Shown here: positions 23,061 through 34,784 of the stretch, piece by piece | Layout of the letters: every line of letters begins with the position of its first letter | How positions within the stretch are numbered: the stretch's first letter is position 1 | Assembly: GCA_905221605.1 (NCBI GenBank) | Contig: CAJNDS010000313.1 | Location: 62,001 to 126,000 of the forward strand | Length of the DNA stretch: 64,000 nt | Reading direction: 5' to 3' | Source of the DNA: Symbiodinium natans | Taxonomy: Eukaryota > Sar > Dinophyceae > Suessiales > Symbiodiniaceae | Program-made: the position numbers and the translations under genes | Notes under the pieces: model-generated | The model's input: the letters and a program-made list of their open reading frames with translations, nothing else | What the model was told of the DNA's origin: nothing | Databases searched by the model: none

Positions 23061-24062
23061 TCTCTCTGGTCGAGCTTCAGCCTGCAGGTCTGGCAAGCCC
23101 CTCTCAGCCCTCAGGTCTGGCAGTGGCCCAACCCAGAACCAGAATCGCTGGAATTCACAGCACTCAAAGGCGTGCACCTGGGCTCCATCGTCTTGCCTGT
23201 TGCAGCCTCGCAGTAGGAAGCACTCGGGTTGAGCTAGGGCAGCCGGCAAACATGTATCCGGCTGTTCTGAAAACTTCCCAAAGCTCGAATCCCTTCCACA
23301 CACCTCTCGCACCTCGAGCCCCCGAACCCTCACAACTAAGAAGCTTAGCTTTGGTGCAAGAACTGGGAATGTACTTGGAGTTTAGGGAATCTCCATTCAG
23401 GATACGCGGCATGCCAGACCAATTGATGACATGCTGTAGCTGACGACAGAGGCCAGTGCTTCCTGGGGCGGCAAGGCTGTAGGCGAAAATTCCCACCCCG
23501 CTCACTACCCCCCCCCCCCCATCCTAAGTTCCCGATCTGCCTCGACAGCCAGGCGCATGCGCTGCAAGTCAGTTGCAACGTCGCTGGTGAGGAGGCCGGC
23601 CACGGGTGCCGGAAGAACCTCCGAAGAGATCAGACCGCAACATGCCACAACTACCACAACTCTGAGCTGCCACTAGCTTGGCTGTCGAACTGGAGTTGTG
23701 AACGCAGCTCAACCTATCGTCCCTACATTGTTTCTATTGCCTCACCACTGGGCCCCTTGCAGCCATGGAAGGACCCGGTGCTGAGCCAAAGCCCGATGCG
23801 GGAGCCTCGGGGGCATCCCTCTCACTCTGAGCCTCCCTTTTTGGGCTTAAGCACTCCTTCACCAAGCTCTAACTGCTCTGAGTGCTCCCCTTCACTCCTC
23901 TTGTCTTAAGTATACTCCTTAGCTGCCTTTGCTCCACCCCTTCTTCTCCTTCTTGCTATGTTTTTTTGTCCTTTCTCCTCCTCGTCGTCTCTCTATTCAT
24001 CTCTCGTCTTGTGCTCGTCCTGAACTATCCTGAACCCCGCATCCTAGATCTTAAACCCAAAC

Positions 24063-24177
24063 CCATACTCCACTCCCTAAAACCTAAACCCTAAACCCTA
24101 AACCCCAAACCCTAAACCCTAAACCCTAAACCCTAAGCCCTAAGCCCTAAACCCTAAGCCCTAAACCCTAAGCCCTT
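24063..24177. repeat. Interstitial telomere array (CCCTAAA)n
   Basis: About 14 units of CCCTAAA/CCCTAAG/CCCCAAA, the second largest such array in the window. Confidence 0.92.
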
Positions 24178-24639
24178 TTCTTCTCTTCCTCTTTCTCGTT
24201 CCCGCCTCGGCCGCGGGCGGCGGAGCAAGACCAAAGCCTTGGACTTGGATGTCAAGTGTCCTCTCTTGCTTACTGAACTCGTGTTGCATAATGCTGTGTA
24301 TGTGTATATATTTGAGGAAAACAAAGGGAGGTAACACTTAGACCGGGCAAGGGGGGCACCCCAAACTAAGTTCGTCTACGCCCCTGCCCCTTCGCACGAG
24401 GCCTCACGGCCTTCTGCTAACTTCGTCGAACCTTCCCTGCGTTCGCAGGGGCATCTACTCTCCATGGGTGAGTCTTCCAGCTAACCCATGGACCCTTCGT
24501 GAATCTGTCCTCAGGTTCGCAGAAGTTCGTGGCACCCGGTTCTGCCCCGCTAAGTTCGTGGAAAGGGTGCCTGTTGCCCGTCAGACAGTTACCTACCTGC
24601 GTGTTGCCCTGACTATACATATATACTCTGTATGATTAC

Positions 24640-24720
24640 TGGCAAATATATATATATATATATACATATACACATACACATACACATACATATACACATA
24701 CACATACATACATACTTTTT
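24640..24720. repeat. TA / CATACA microsatellite
   Basis: ATATATAT followed by alternating CACATACA units. Confidence 0.9.
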
Positions 24721-24974
24721 TGTTTATTATACACGTACCTTTATAAGCTGTCTTTCTCCATCTTGTCTCCGCATAAACTTGCGACAGATTTCACAGAGTT
24801 TTGTGTGGGAATTTGCGGAGACTTCCCTCTTCCTGGAGATCCTGTGAAGGCTTCCGACAAAGACCCTCGACGGAGATCAGAGGAGCCGGTGGCTGCCCGC
24901 AGCCCGGCGTTCGCACGGCGCTTCTTTCGCCGCGCCGCCGAGGCGTCGGAGCTCTGAGAATCCTTTACAAATTT

Positions 24975-25030
24975 GAGGTTTAGGGTTGAGGGTTTAGAGT
25001 TTAGGGTTTAGGGTGTAGGGTTTAGGGTGT
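24975..25030. repeat. Interstitial telomere-like array (TTTAGGG)n
   Basis: Seven imperfect TTTAGGG units. Confidence 0.85.
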
Positions 25031-27443
25031 TGCACCGTGCAAGTTCAAGCTCGGCTGAGGATCATAGACCGGAAAAAACTCAAGGGGACCCGGGTGCTAA
25101 GCGGGCAAGACCTCACAAAAGATCCGAACACCACGTGCGGAATTGCAAAAGCGTCCTCGTCATAGCTGTAGCTCGACTTGTCCTTTTTCTTCCCTCGCCC
25201 CCTTGATCAGCCGGCAGCTATCCAGAACAAACAATGCAACACTGTTTCAACTCTCGACTTGCACAAGGTTCTGGGAATCATCAGCCTCTCTTTGTCCTTT
25301 CCTTTGACTTTGGTCTTCTCCTTTCCTTACCAAGTCAACCATCGGCAGCATCTGACTCAGGGGGCACTTCAGGAATGCCTATAAGCCTGAGCACAACAAA
25401 GCACGGGAAGGGAATGACGCAAAAACACTGGCAGTATCCGCATCAAACAGCCATGTGAGCGCTGCCATGTTCGTAGGTGAGGGGCCTTTGTCCTTCTGCT
25501 TTTCCTTACCATCCTTCACCTTGACCACTGATACGGTTCGTAGAGCAGTTTGCTGGCTCATCACCACAGGTCGCCGGAATGCTACAGTGCTACAGCTCGT
25601 GGCGCTCACAAACTAGACTGTGTGGCACCTTCGCTTAGTTCTAGCAAGCTCTCTTCCAACATCCAGTAACCCCAGCCTTCTCAGGCTCGGGATCCTCATC
25701 GCCTGTCATCGAAAACAACACCCTTCTCCCCTCGTCCTCCACTCCCGTATGCCAACATCCTGAACATCCTGAACAACCTGAACAACCCGGGGCCCGTTGC
25801 GACCAGGTTGATCAATGCGCCACAAGAGCCCATGATTCCTTATGGCCACGCCTGGATCATGGCTCTGGCTCCGGTCCACCTGCCGCGTGGAGCCCCCCAA
25901 CCCCCTCAGCAGTAAGACTGAGATGGGTTCTAAGCTGCAGCTTCCCAAAGCCCCCCCTGAACCCTCTAAGCCCTCTACACGACGGCCTTATTCACCACGC
26001 AAACCCTTACACCCTGCACACCGTGCCTGACCCGGCTTGGAGTTGTTGAGCCTCTCAACCAGTGTCCATGAATAGGCTTTTAGGGCCTTAGGGTTGGGCT
26101 GTAGGGTTTTGGGTATTTAGGGTTGAGTTCTAGGGTTTAGGGTATCGGGTTGAGGGCCTTAGGCGAGTTTAGGGAATTCAGGCGTATTTAGGGCCAGGTC
26201 TTTGCCAAGAGGCTTGGCTGCTTTCTGGGGCCGACCTCGGCTATGGCGACCTACGAATCAGGGCATGAGCAGCCCGTCTCTTAACAGTTGCTCTTAAGCA
26301 GAATCCGGATTAGATCTTCCTTCAACAGCTCCTCTCGTAGACTCCGCTGCCAAGATGCCGTGATCCTCACTGTCCACGTCTAAAGCCTGACGAAGTCGGG
26401 AATCTTCCGCCGTGTTTTATGCAGCCACACTCCTCACCTCCGCAGCGCAGGCCCCTTTTGGCTTCGCCTTTGCCTGCGCGCAATGCTCCCAAAGCTACAG
26501 ATCCCTGTCTCGGCCCTCAGTGCTTCCATGCAACCGGAGCCACCACACAAGTGCGACTTCGTGTGAAACTGCTGTATTGTTGTGCCAAACCCCACGTATA
26601 TCTTCAGCTGCTCAGATTTGAATGAAGTAAAAGGGAGCGTATGGGTATCTTCTCAGCACGCACCTCGCCGGGCTCCTCCACCTCTACGACGCCCTGCGAG
26701 ACGCGTTCTCGGACCCTAGAACTGTGGGAGTCGGGAGAGCAATCACAGGCATCCTGTCTGGGGTCAGTGTACTGGCTTCAACAGTGCAATGGCACACTAT
26801 GGAAGCTGACTGGCCGTGTCCTAATCTACATGCATGCATGTAAAAAGATGCTATTGTATGCCAATCCATGTTAGTGTGTGTGTGTGTGTGTATGTCTGAA
26901 TATGTTGCATATGTGTGTATTGTTATTGCTCTGCTTCTACCAACTACCATCTATCCGTATATCGAGTCATATACATGCATGTATACGAAAGCTACTTACT
27001 TCATCACATGAAAAAATATATATATTTATCCTTTACGTTCTTTAATGTCAATGTGCTACAGTATGGTACGCTGGCACCACCAGCCTTACATGACAGTGAC
27101 AAAACCAGCACAAACATTTTCCCCCCGTAGCTAAATAAGAACTGAACCGTTCGCGAAACGCAAATCTTAATTTCCAGACCTCGGCGCTGCGCCTCGATAA
27201 GATTTGCAAACGCCTCTCTGATCTTAGTGGGCCCATATTGGTTTTCGAGGATTCCCCCAGATGCAAACCAACAAGAGCCCCCGACACTAGCACTTTAGGG
27301 CCTACCGGTTCCATCGGCAGACAAATTTAGGACCTAAGCTCTGTCTTGTGTCTTGGTGCGGTGTCCCTGTCAACTGCACGCAGGCCTCTTGCAGTTTTCG
27401 CGTGTCGTCGTCCTGGTCACAAAGTCACAAAGCATCCGGTGGC

Positions 27444-27527
27444 TCACTGTAGCAGCTGTAGCAGATCGTGTGCAACCCGTGCATGGGTCTCCTCTTCCTC
27501 CTCGGGCGGGCTCTCCGCAACTTCCTC
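27444..27527 (-). CDS. Terminal exon of an acidic protein, unknown
   Basis: A TACAG acceptor is followed by 27 codons and TGA. The peptide is EEVAESPPEEEEETHARVAH then DLLQLLQ. A possible first exon starts at an ATG near 27697 (MSGHESRAPSAYTAAK) and could join through a GA donor in phase 0, making a very small protein. The function is unknown. Confidence 0.5.
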   Translation of the reverse strand, partial: EEVAESPPEEEEETHARVAHDLLQLLQ

Positions 27528-27820
27528 CTGTACATCGGATTTCGATGCGCAAAGCACTTAGGAATGTGTGTGGCCCCCTTGTCCGCCGCAAAAGCCCTTG
27601 GAGTCAATGCTCCAAGATGTAGCAGCTGCGGTTGGGTGAGCGCGTGGCGGAATTCTGGTGCTGGTTTTTGCTGCGGTGTATGCGGATGGGGCGCGGGACT
27701 CATGGCCGCTCATCCGCTCAGCCCGAGCAAATGATACAAGGACCATTAAGATCTGTTAGGGCACTCCAGCATGCACAATATCGACCGCGTGGAAGCAATG
27801 TTTTCATGGAGCAGCTGTGC

Positions 27821-28937
27821 TCAGCAATATTTCCGGTCCTTCTTGCGCTTCTTGCCAGCTGCCTCGACTACTCCGTGACCACGCTGCTGCTCAGTCACCA
27901 CAAGTGAACCAGTGAAGGGCTGCAGCAACAGGCTTCCATCTTTTGATTGTAAGGGCAAAGCCAGAACCACGGATTTCTCAGGGAAAATCACTAGTCTCCA
28001 GGAGACATCCTTTTGCGGACAAGACACAGTGGCTGCGGCCGTCGCTGCTGCTGCCTTTCGTTCATTGGCTTCTGCCGCAGCCGCTGCAGCAGGAGCCTTC
28101 TTGGCCTTGAAGCTTTCTGGTCGAACTCCCCACTCGCTCTACTAGTACCAAACTGTGGTTCGACGCGCAAGAGTGTTGCGTTCAGCAAGCGGGGGGGCTT
28201 GGCCCCCTGCTGGCAAGAGCTACGAAGGACAAACAAACATCACCCTAAGAAGGTCGTCGACACGTACTCAAATGCTACATAGAATCACGGTCGACACACA
28301 GCTTCCCAAGAGGTGCTTGGGAACCCAGCCTTGCTGTCTTTGGCCTTTGGCTTTTCGTCAGCCTTAGTCTTTGATTTGTCCTCAGCCTTAGCCTTTGACT
28401 TGTCGTCAGTCTTGACCTTCGGCTTCTCGTCAGGCTTGACCTTGGACTTGTTGTCCGCCTTGGCCTTGGACTTGTCGTCCGCCTTGGGCTTGGACTTGTC
28501 GTCCGCCTTGGGCTTCGACTTGTCGTCTACCTTTGGCTTCGGCTTGCTGTCAGCCTTGGCCTTGGACTTCTCGTCAGGCTTGGCCTTCGGCTTCTCCTCA
28601 GCCTTGGCTTTGCCGTCCTTGCCGTCCTTCTTCTCTATGGCTTTCCTGGGAGGGAGAGGCTTGCTTCATAACACCAAGTGCTGAACGCTTAGTTCATCAA
28701 CGCAGTCGGGAATCTTGTCATCCTTTTTCTCCGCTGCCTTTTCCGGCTTTGCTGCCTGAAAAGCTCCCGGGCACAGCTCTGGGACATCCTATGCGGTCGT
28801 GTAAGGAAGGCCTTGGCTCCGGGGTCTTTTGCTTTCGGGTCCTTGCCAGGGGACCATGCAGCACTGTGCCCTGAAAAGAAGAAGGGCCCCACCTTCTTCT
28901 TGGGCTCCTTGCTTGGTGCGTTCGCCGTGTCGCCCAT
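27821..28937 (-). CDS. Lysine/alanine-rich repeat protein, probably nuclear
   Basis: Six exons join to 183 residues with a divisible-by-three total: 28893-28937 (MGDTANAPSKEPKKK), 28812-28841 (DPKAKDPGAK), 28715-28755 (AAKPEKAAEKKDD), 28330-28645, 28028-28105 (AKKAPAAAAAAEANERKAAA), 27821-27862 (AAGKKRKKDRKYC then TGA). Exon 4 is about 105 residues of tandem units of the type KSKAKADDKSKPKADD, i.e. K-x-K-A/P-D-E/D-K repeats. The donors are GT, GC, GA, GC, GT, all with AG|G acceptors. Composition (Lys, Ala, Asp, Pro) and a C-terminal KKRKKDRK basic cluster suggest a nucleic-acid or chromatin-associated protein resembling histone H1 tails, by inference only. No folded domain is visible. The plus-strand open frame over exon 4 is its antisense. 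Confidence 0.8.
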
Positions 28938-28989
28938 GGCACGCTACGTAGCACCGATGTAGGAGGAAAAAGTTTTCGAATAGGCTGAC

Positions 28990-29065
28990 CTGTGAGAAGC
29001 TGCAGAAGACGTCTGGCAATGAAGTCCGCATGATCAATGCTCTTTATTGTGATGGGGTCTTTCTG
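28990..29065 (-). CDS. Possible coding exon, unknown product
   Basis: After a GCAG acceptor the minus strand reads KDPITIKSIDHADFIARRLL then QLLTG before a CACAG|GT donor. It lies just 5' of the ATG of the lysine-rich gene and could be an upstream exon of it or the end of another gene. Family not recognised. Confidence 0.4.
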
Positions 29066-29732
29066 CTTTAACGGTTGGTGGCAAGTATCATATGGACATT
29101 GGGCGGGGTGGTCCCCGGTGTGGTTGCGGCCAGCTGCGGCCCCGTGTGTCATATGAAGTCAAAAAGCGGCTGCAGCCCGAAGCCACGTCGGGCAACTCGA
29201 ACAAATGGAACAAACTCCCCAGCGTCTCAGAGTCTCAGAGTATGGCTCAAGGGATCCTCTGGGCAACAAGCTATGCAGCTCAGCCCAAGCATACGCCTCG
29301 TGGATCTACGCATCGTGCGCATGGTCAGCATCCCAGTCATTACCGGTAGCCGTCAACAATGCAGCCAGAAGAGCTTAGAAGAAAGGAATGGTCCGTGGGG
29401 GCAACAGCGCATGAAGCACATGCCACCTCGAAAGATGCGTCCCGCTGTGTCCCGCGAACTTCGCACGACTGCCTGGCGCATGCAAGCGTTACACTCTGCG
29501 GGGGCCAACGCCACACAAACTGAAATTTGCCTCCCAAAAACCATGGCTCGAACCGCTCGATTGCCTGGGAGACCCTATCTGGGACCCCTCAACGTTGGCT
29601 TTTCGACCTTCCCGGGACCAGCCTAAACCTCTGAAGCCCTCCTACCTCTCTGACTCGTGGTGGAGCTGCACAAGCGCCCCAAGCCCTACCCGAGCCAGGG
29701 TGGTGCTGGCCACACTTAACACCCTTCTAGAA

Positions 29733-29750
29733 CCTAGAAGCGCTTCTAGG
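29733..29750. repeat. Perfect 18-bp palindrome
   Basis: CCTAGAAGCGCTTCTAGG is exactly self-complementary and is preceded by a further CTTCTAG/CTAGAAG pairing. No gene context assigns it a role. Confidence 0.8.
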
Positions 29751-29889
29751 AATCTGGGACGCTCTTTAGCTGCCCTTCCCTTGCACCCTTTTTGTTTGGG
29801 ACCCTCCGCATCTTCGGACCTAAGTCCTGGCACTTTCCTGACCCAGAAGCAGTGATACCCAACTCCAGACAGTGCCATTTCAGCGTCTC

Positions 29890-30130
29890 CCCTTCAGAAA
29901 ATACAGAGACTTGCCCAGCTGACAAACTTCAACTCAGGGCTGACGCAACAGAAACAACCTGAGATGCAATACCAGCGAAGCAGACCGCTTCTGAACAAGG
30001 CCCAAGAAGGAACAGGAGAAAAAGGTGGTTGTTCCACGGTCCACATTCCCCTCCAGTCTTTCGCGGTCTTGTGCTGCTCTTGAAAGCTACCCTCGTAGTA
30101 CTCGTAGTTTGGAAGCCTTTGCTGTCGCAT
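29890..30130 (-). CDS. Possible coding exon with MORN-like segment
   Basis: From an ATG at 30130, or from an AAAG|G acceptor a few codons later, the minus strand reads RLPNYEYYEGSFQEQHKTAK. The YEGSFQ core resembles a MORN repeat (Y-x-G-x-F), which often binds membranes. Only one such unit is seen, so this is weak. Confidence 0.35.
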
Positions 30131-30582
30131 GCTGAAGTTCCCTGACCTTGAGCACTGTCAAGTGGATTCTTGGACTTGAAACCTCAACAAGGCAGGAAAG
30201 AGCAGTGAAGGAATTGCCGGCCAACTTAGCACCAGCCTCCCCAGACTTCAGCCCCGAACCCAATTCGTGTGAACCTTAAACTGGACAGACCGAATCCTTA
30301 ACCTCCTAAACGGTCCTACACCCCTCAAAACTCTGAACTGAACCCTGAACCCATGCGCAACTCTGCAGGCTCTCGCTTGCAATGTTACGAGCTACGCATC
30401 AGCAACCCTTCAGTCTGCTCAAGATGGTGGTTTTGGAAAAAAAGGACCCCGAATTTCTGCCCCAAATAGGTAGGATTTCCTAAAAAAAAGGACCCCGATA
30501 AGGTACCACGAGCTGCGTGCTGCGACATGGTACCACGCCACATACAACCCTGAACCCTAGAACCCTAAAAGTCTAAATTGCT

Positions 30583-30676
30583 GACCTCTATAGCCCTAAA
30601 CCCTAAACCCTATGACCCTATAACCCTAAACACCCTCCCTAACACCCTCTAACCCTATAACCCTAAATCCCTATAA
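30583..30676. repeat. Interstitial telomere-like array (CCCTAAA variants)
   Basis: About ten units of CCCTAAA with CCCTATGA and CCCTATAA variants. Confidence 0.85.
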
Positions 30677-30899
30677 GCAGCACTCGCTACGGTCTCCCAC
30701 GGGGCCTGGAGCGGCGCAGCTTGCGACAGCTCACAACATTGGCTCAGGCCCGCGGGGGAGGCAATGGGGTTGCAAAGGGCTTCGGGTTTTGGGTTTAGGG
30801 TCTTTGGGGATTAGAGTTTGGGTGGGAGAGTTGAAGGTTCAGGGGCTTTTCAGGGTGGTAGGGGCTTAGGATTTTAGTGTGAGGGCGGCTTCTCCTTTT

Positions 30900-31231
30900 C
30901 AGAAGGCGTAGGAAACAGGAACCCCTTCCAAGCAGGAGGCTGAGCCCAGATGCGTGTGTCTTCCAGTCGTGTTCGCCCATCGAGGCATCGAGCAGAAATA
31001 GGGCAGGCAAGCCTTTGAATGACATGCAGCAGCTTCAGCAAGGGAACGATAGAAAAGCACAGCCCCAAGCTGCCCCTGATTGCAGGAACCCACGGCGCGC
31101 TTTTTCTTGACTCGTCGTCTGAGCTCTGTGAATGCGCTCATCTTGACGCACCTGCCTGAATGCGTCAGCAGCAGGCATACCAAAAGAAGAGCCACACTGA
31201 ACGCGCCGACGCAAGCGATTGCCCCCAACAT
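30900..31231 (-). CDS. Possible first exon with signal anchor, unknown protein
   Basis: An ATG at 31231 opens MLGAIACVGAFSVALLLVCL then LLTHSGRCVKMS, a hydrophobic helix followed by a basic segment (RRRVKKKR), typical of a signal anchor or signal peptide. An in-frame stop lies a few codons upstream. It starts about 230 bp downstream of the alpha-5 proteasome stop, as expected for the next gene in a head-to-tail array. The exon end is unresolved; GC and GT donors occur soon after the hydrophobic stretch. Confidence 0.4.
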
Positions 31232-31460
31232 CAGCCAGCCTCTTCAGGGTCCGTATGAGAGATCACCACGACCTGCAATAAAGCGAGGCTCGTACCCTGC
31301 CACGCCTCAGTCCTCAGTAGGAAGCCTTGGAAGCCTTGAGTGGTATGACCAAGTTCCACAAGTTGCCCCGGCCTGGTGCCGAGGCCGATTGCAGTGTCGG
31401 CACGGTGGGCGCTGGCCTCAAGTCCAAGCAGAAAGCTCCCCGCGGGGACGCGCTCAAAAG

Positions 31461-34400
31461 CTAAAGCCAAGATGATGGGACCCTCTGTATTCTGAGCAGC
31501 TTCTCTGATCCTGAGCAACCCCACAGTCGCGAGATCACATCTTCCAATTCCTCGGCATTGTAGCAACGGAACCTGAGCTGTGGCAAGAGCACAAGTCTGA
31601 CCGAGCCACTGCCGAGATAAGCCAAAAACTCAGACCCCAGCTTTCCTGTGGACGTGGGGCAAACCCCAACCTCGATGTTGACTTTACTCAACTTCTCCTC
31701 CATCACCTCGGCGCAGCACCTGCTCACCTGTACCTCTACCCTCGAACTGCTTCATGAATATCGAGCATTACGGGAACACGCCTCGCCTGGCGGAGAGTTG
31801 TCAGGGCCAAGATCTCCGCCTCTTTCAATGTCATATCCTTGTTGTACTGCTCCTGACGCAAGCTGGAAGGGAGGGGAGCGCGGGGTCCGTCATCACGATG
31901 TCTTGCGAATGTTCAGGCGATGCCAACAGTCCAACAAGCGACGAAGGCAGCTCTCTGCCTATTCTTGGCAAGATCTCTGATGTTTTTCGGGAAGCCTGCA
32001 GCATGCTTGTGGCGCCCTCTTGGGCGCTGCCGATCGCGCACGCGGCCTTAGGTGTTTGACTCACATTATCATCTGTTGTACCAACTTCTATATCGCATGA
32101 AGTAAGACCTAGACAGCTAGACACAAGATAGCTAGACACACCTGTCCTTGACATTTTACCCAGGAGACCCCCATGTCACTGCCCAGCCGCATATTTCGTG
32201 AACGTCCCTGAGGGATCCTGCATGGGGGCCGACGCAGCACGCAGCAAATGACATCACACGAGAAACTCCTTGAAGCAAGTAAACACGGGCCAACACTCAC
32301 GGAGGGTCGAGCGATGTCCAAAGAGCCTCCCTAAGCTACCACGAACTACCCTGGGCAGCCCGGGTCAGAGAACTCAAAACGACCCACATACCTTGTCATT
32401 ATCAAGGTGAACCAGTAGAAGGTAGAAGCTCCCATAGTCCATACTGCCCAAGTTCCAGGCCCTTGAGTCGAAAGCCCAGTGCTAAGTTGGCTCCCCCGGG
32501 TCCGTGTTGAAGAGTACGGGACCGTCCCAAGGGTCGACGCCTGCCACCAGCAGCGCCACCTGGGTATGAGAGGTGGCGTTGAAGAACATGGGGTACGAGG
32601 CATTGATCACAGCATCGCCCTGCTTTGGTACATGACCCTATTATCTTTTGCATGCTAACAACAAGTTGAACCATGTTTAACGATTCGATTCTGTGTCCAC
32701 AGCACCTTTCATCTCTCATCTCTCTTCCTCTCTCTCTCTCTCTCTCCCGAACAATGATTCTGCAAGCAGGGCTGTTCCGCAAAGCAGCACCTTAAAGATG
32801 TTCATTTGCTCAGAGCTCGACTCCAAATGGGCGGCTCATGGTCTTCTTCTTCCTTGGTTGGGGCACAAGATGACTTCGTTGCCAGGAAGTTGTGGGCCAG
32901 AGGCTTTGGACTCTTACTTTCCCACTTCGTGCCTCTGCTTCGTGAATCCGCTTTTCTGTTCCAGCAAGAACAGGCGACAAGCCGTCAGAAGCAGCAAGAA
33001 AGATTTTGACCACACTGACGTGCATCCCAGACACTTGTCGGAGTCACTAAAGTCCAGTGCCATGTCAGCAATTGCCTTACTCGATCTGCCCAAAGCATCA
33101 ACAAGATCGCAAAGGGCATCTGAGGGGATCTGGGCCATATAGTCTCGGAATATTGATCATATTAACAATACTAACAGTATGAATCATATTCATCATACTC
33201 ATCATATTCGTAATACTAACAACTCTAGTAAGATTCATACTATCAATCATATGTAAAATGTCATAATACTCATCATATTAAGAAAGGTCACGATATTTAT
33301 TATGTTTCAGAATATTGAGAAGGGGCATCTGTCCGGAGCAGGGTCCCGCACGTTGACGTTGCTCTCGATGGGCATGCGCTCGTCGTACGTGAACCAATGC
33401 GCCTGCCGGGCGCCCTCTCCCAGGCCCCCTCCCAAACTGAGTAAGGTGTAGGGTTCAGGGTTCTACGCATAGAGTCCTGTGGAGTACAGCAAAGTACGAC
33501 TGACTTGAGGCGACTGACTTGAGGCGCTATACTCCACTAGCCAAAACGGGACCCGTCGTCATCCGTCTTTTTGCTTCTCTGCACAACATGCTGCACAGGA
33601 TGTTTTAACGTTCCTAGAACAAGATGCGTTATCACAGGCCTTTTGCCAACATGCCCACAGCACTGGAATGCTCGCCATATGTGCCTTTTGTAAAAACACT
33701 GCAAGAGTATATAAGAGTATGATTGGTGCTTCTGCAGCCAGACGCGCTGTCACAAGTTCCATGCCTTTTGCGACTTTGGGCTTTACGATTCTTGCTGTCC
33801 CTTCTTCACTTTCTCCCTTGATTCATTCGATCTACCCTACCCTAACCTACCCTGCCCCTGCTTGTTATACAGCCTATATATACACACATATGCATGTATA
33901 CATATCACACATACAGTATCTACGGTCTGATACATTATCATTCAATCATTCACATGATAGAGAAGAACATTCTAGTGCTATATTGCAATGATCATAAATA
34001 ATCCGACCAAATACAAAAATGGGTGCAAAATTACATATGTTACAAATATATATATATATATACATATACGTATATGCATATACATATATATACATATACA
34101 TATATACATGTTCAAGCCTGCGCTTCCACTCTGGCGTGGTCAACGAGGGTGCGGGCATCTGCAGTGAGGCCACTCATGGCACAGCCTAGGCGCACACTCA
34201 AGTGAGGGCTCACGATGTTAGGGGGTTGAGTTCCCTGAAACCGGGTGCTTAAGATGTATGGGTGCCATCATTGTTCATGGGGACCCAGGAAAGGACCCTG
34301 ACTCAGGAACTACCCAGATGTTGCAGGCTTGTCGACGCCTTTAGAAGCACGCGCAGCAAGAGCTGGTCAATCAAGAATCTGGCCCATGTGATAGTCGATC

Positions 34401-34753
34401 TCCTTGGTGGCACGCCGCTACGCGACATGTTTTCCCATGTCTTCGTTATGTTGAGGCTTCTGCGTCATACGTTGAGAGGGCATGGCTGCATGGCTCCCTC
34501 TGAGATCTTTGATATCTTTGCAGGTCTCGACGTGCATGGTGACTTGAAGCAGTTGATGCAGCAAAGCGGCTAGGAGCTTCTCGATGGAAGAAGGATCCAC
34601 AAGCGGCGAGGTCACCCTTCCAATCGTGGCTGCTGAAAAACAATATATATATATATGTGTATATATGTATACATACATACATACATACATACATACATAC
34701 ATACATACATACATACATACATACATACATACATACATACATACATACATACA

Positions 34754-34784
<31 letters not shown>

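Larger units (their letters stand above)
23480..27435. other. Mostly non-coding; repeats; weak coding-like fragments
   Basis: Telomere-like arrays occur at 24063-24177, 24975-25030 and, degraded, at about 26080-26200. TA/CATACA microsatellite occupies 24640-24720 and a TG run 26873-26892. An inverted repeat with 10-bp arms (GCAAATCTTA / TAAGATTTGC) lies at 27160-27207. Weak minus-strand fragments (SVVKVKDGKEKQKDKGP near 25.5 kb; VVQVVQDVQDVGI near 25.75 kb, the latter from a tandem GTTCAG repeat) are not assigned. Confidence 0.45.

Noticed and set aside
22568-23443. Long plus-strand open frame of about 290 codons
   Set aside because: It is antisense to minus-strand segments with better coding character (coiled-coil block and QTPAELLNELRGY), is rich in Ser/Pro/Ala without motifs, and would be the only long plus-strand exon in a one-strand gene block.
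28313-28684. Plus-strand frame with repeated ALALDLSSA units
   Set aside because: It is the exact antisense of the Lys-rich repeat exon, whose six-exon model on the minus strand is phase-consistent.
32392-32619. Proteasome beta-2 fragment with an internal stop
   Set aside because: [20 protein letters not shown] alone recalls beta subunits. Joined with its neighbours (MSRPFG before, DPSGTFTKY after) it is clearly alpha-5, and the stop lies in an intron with a GA donor.
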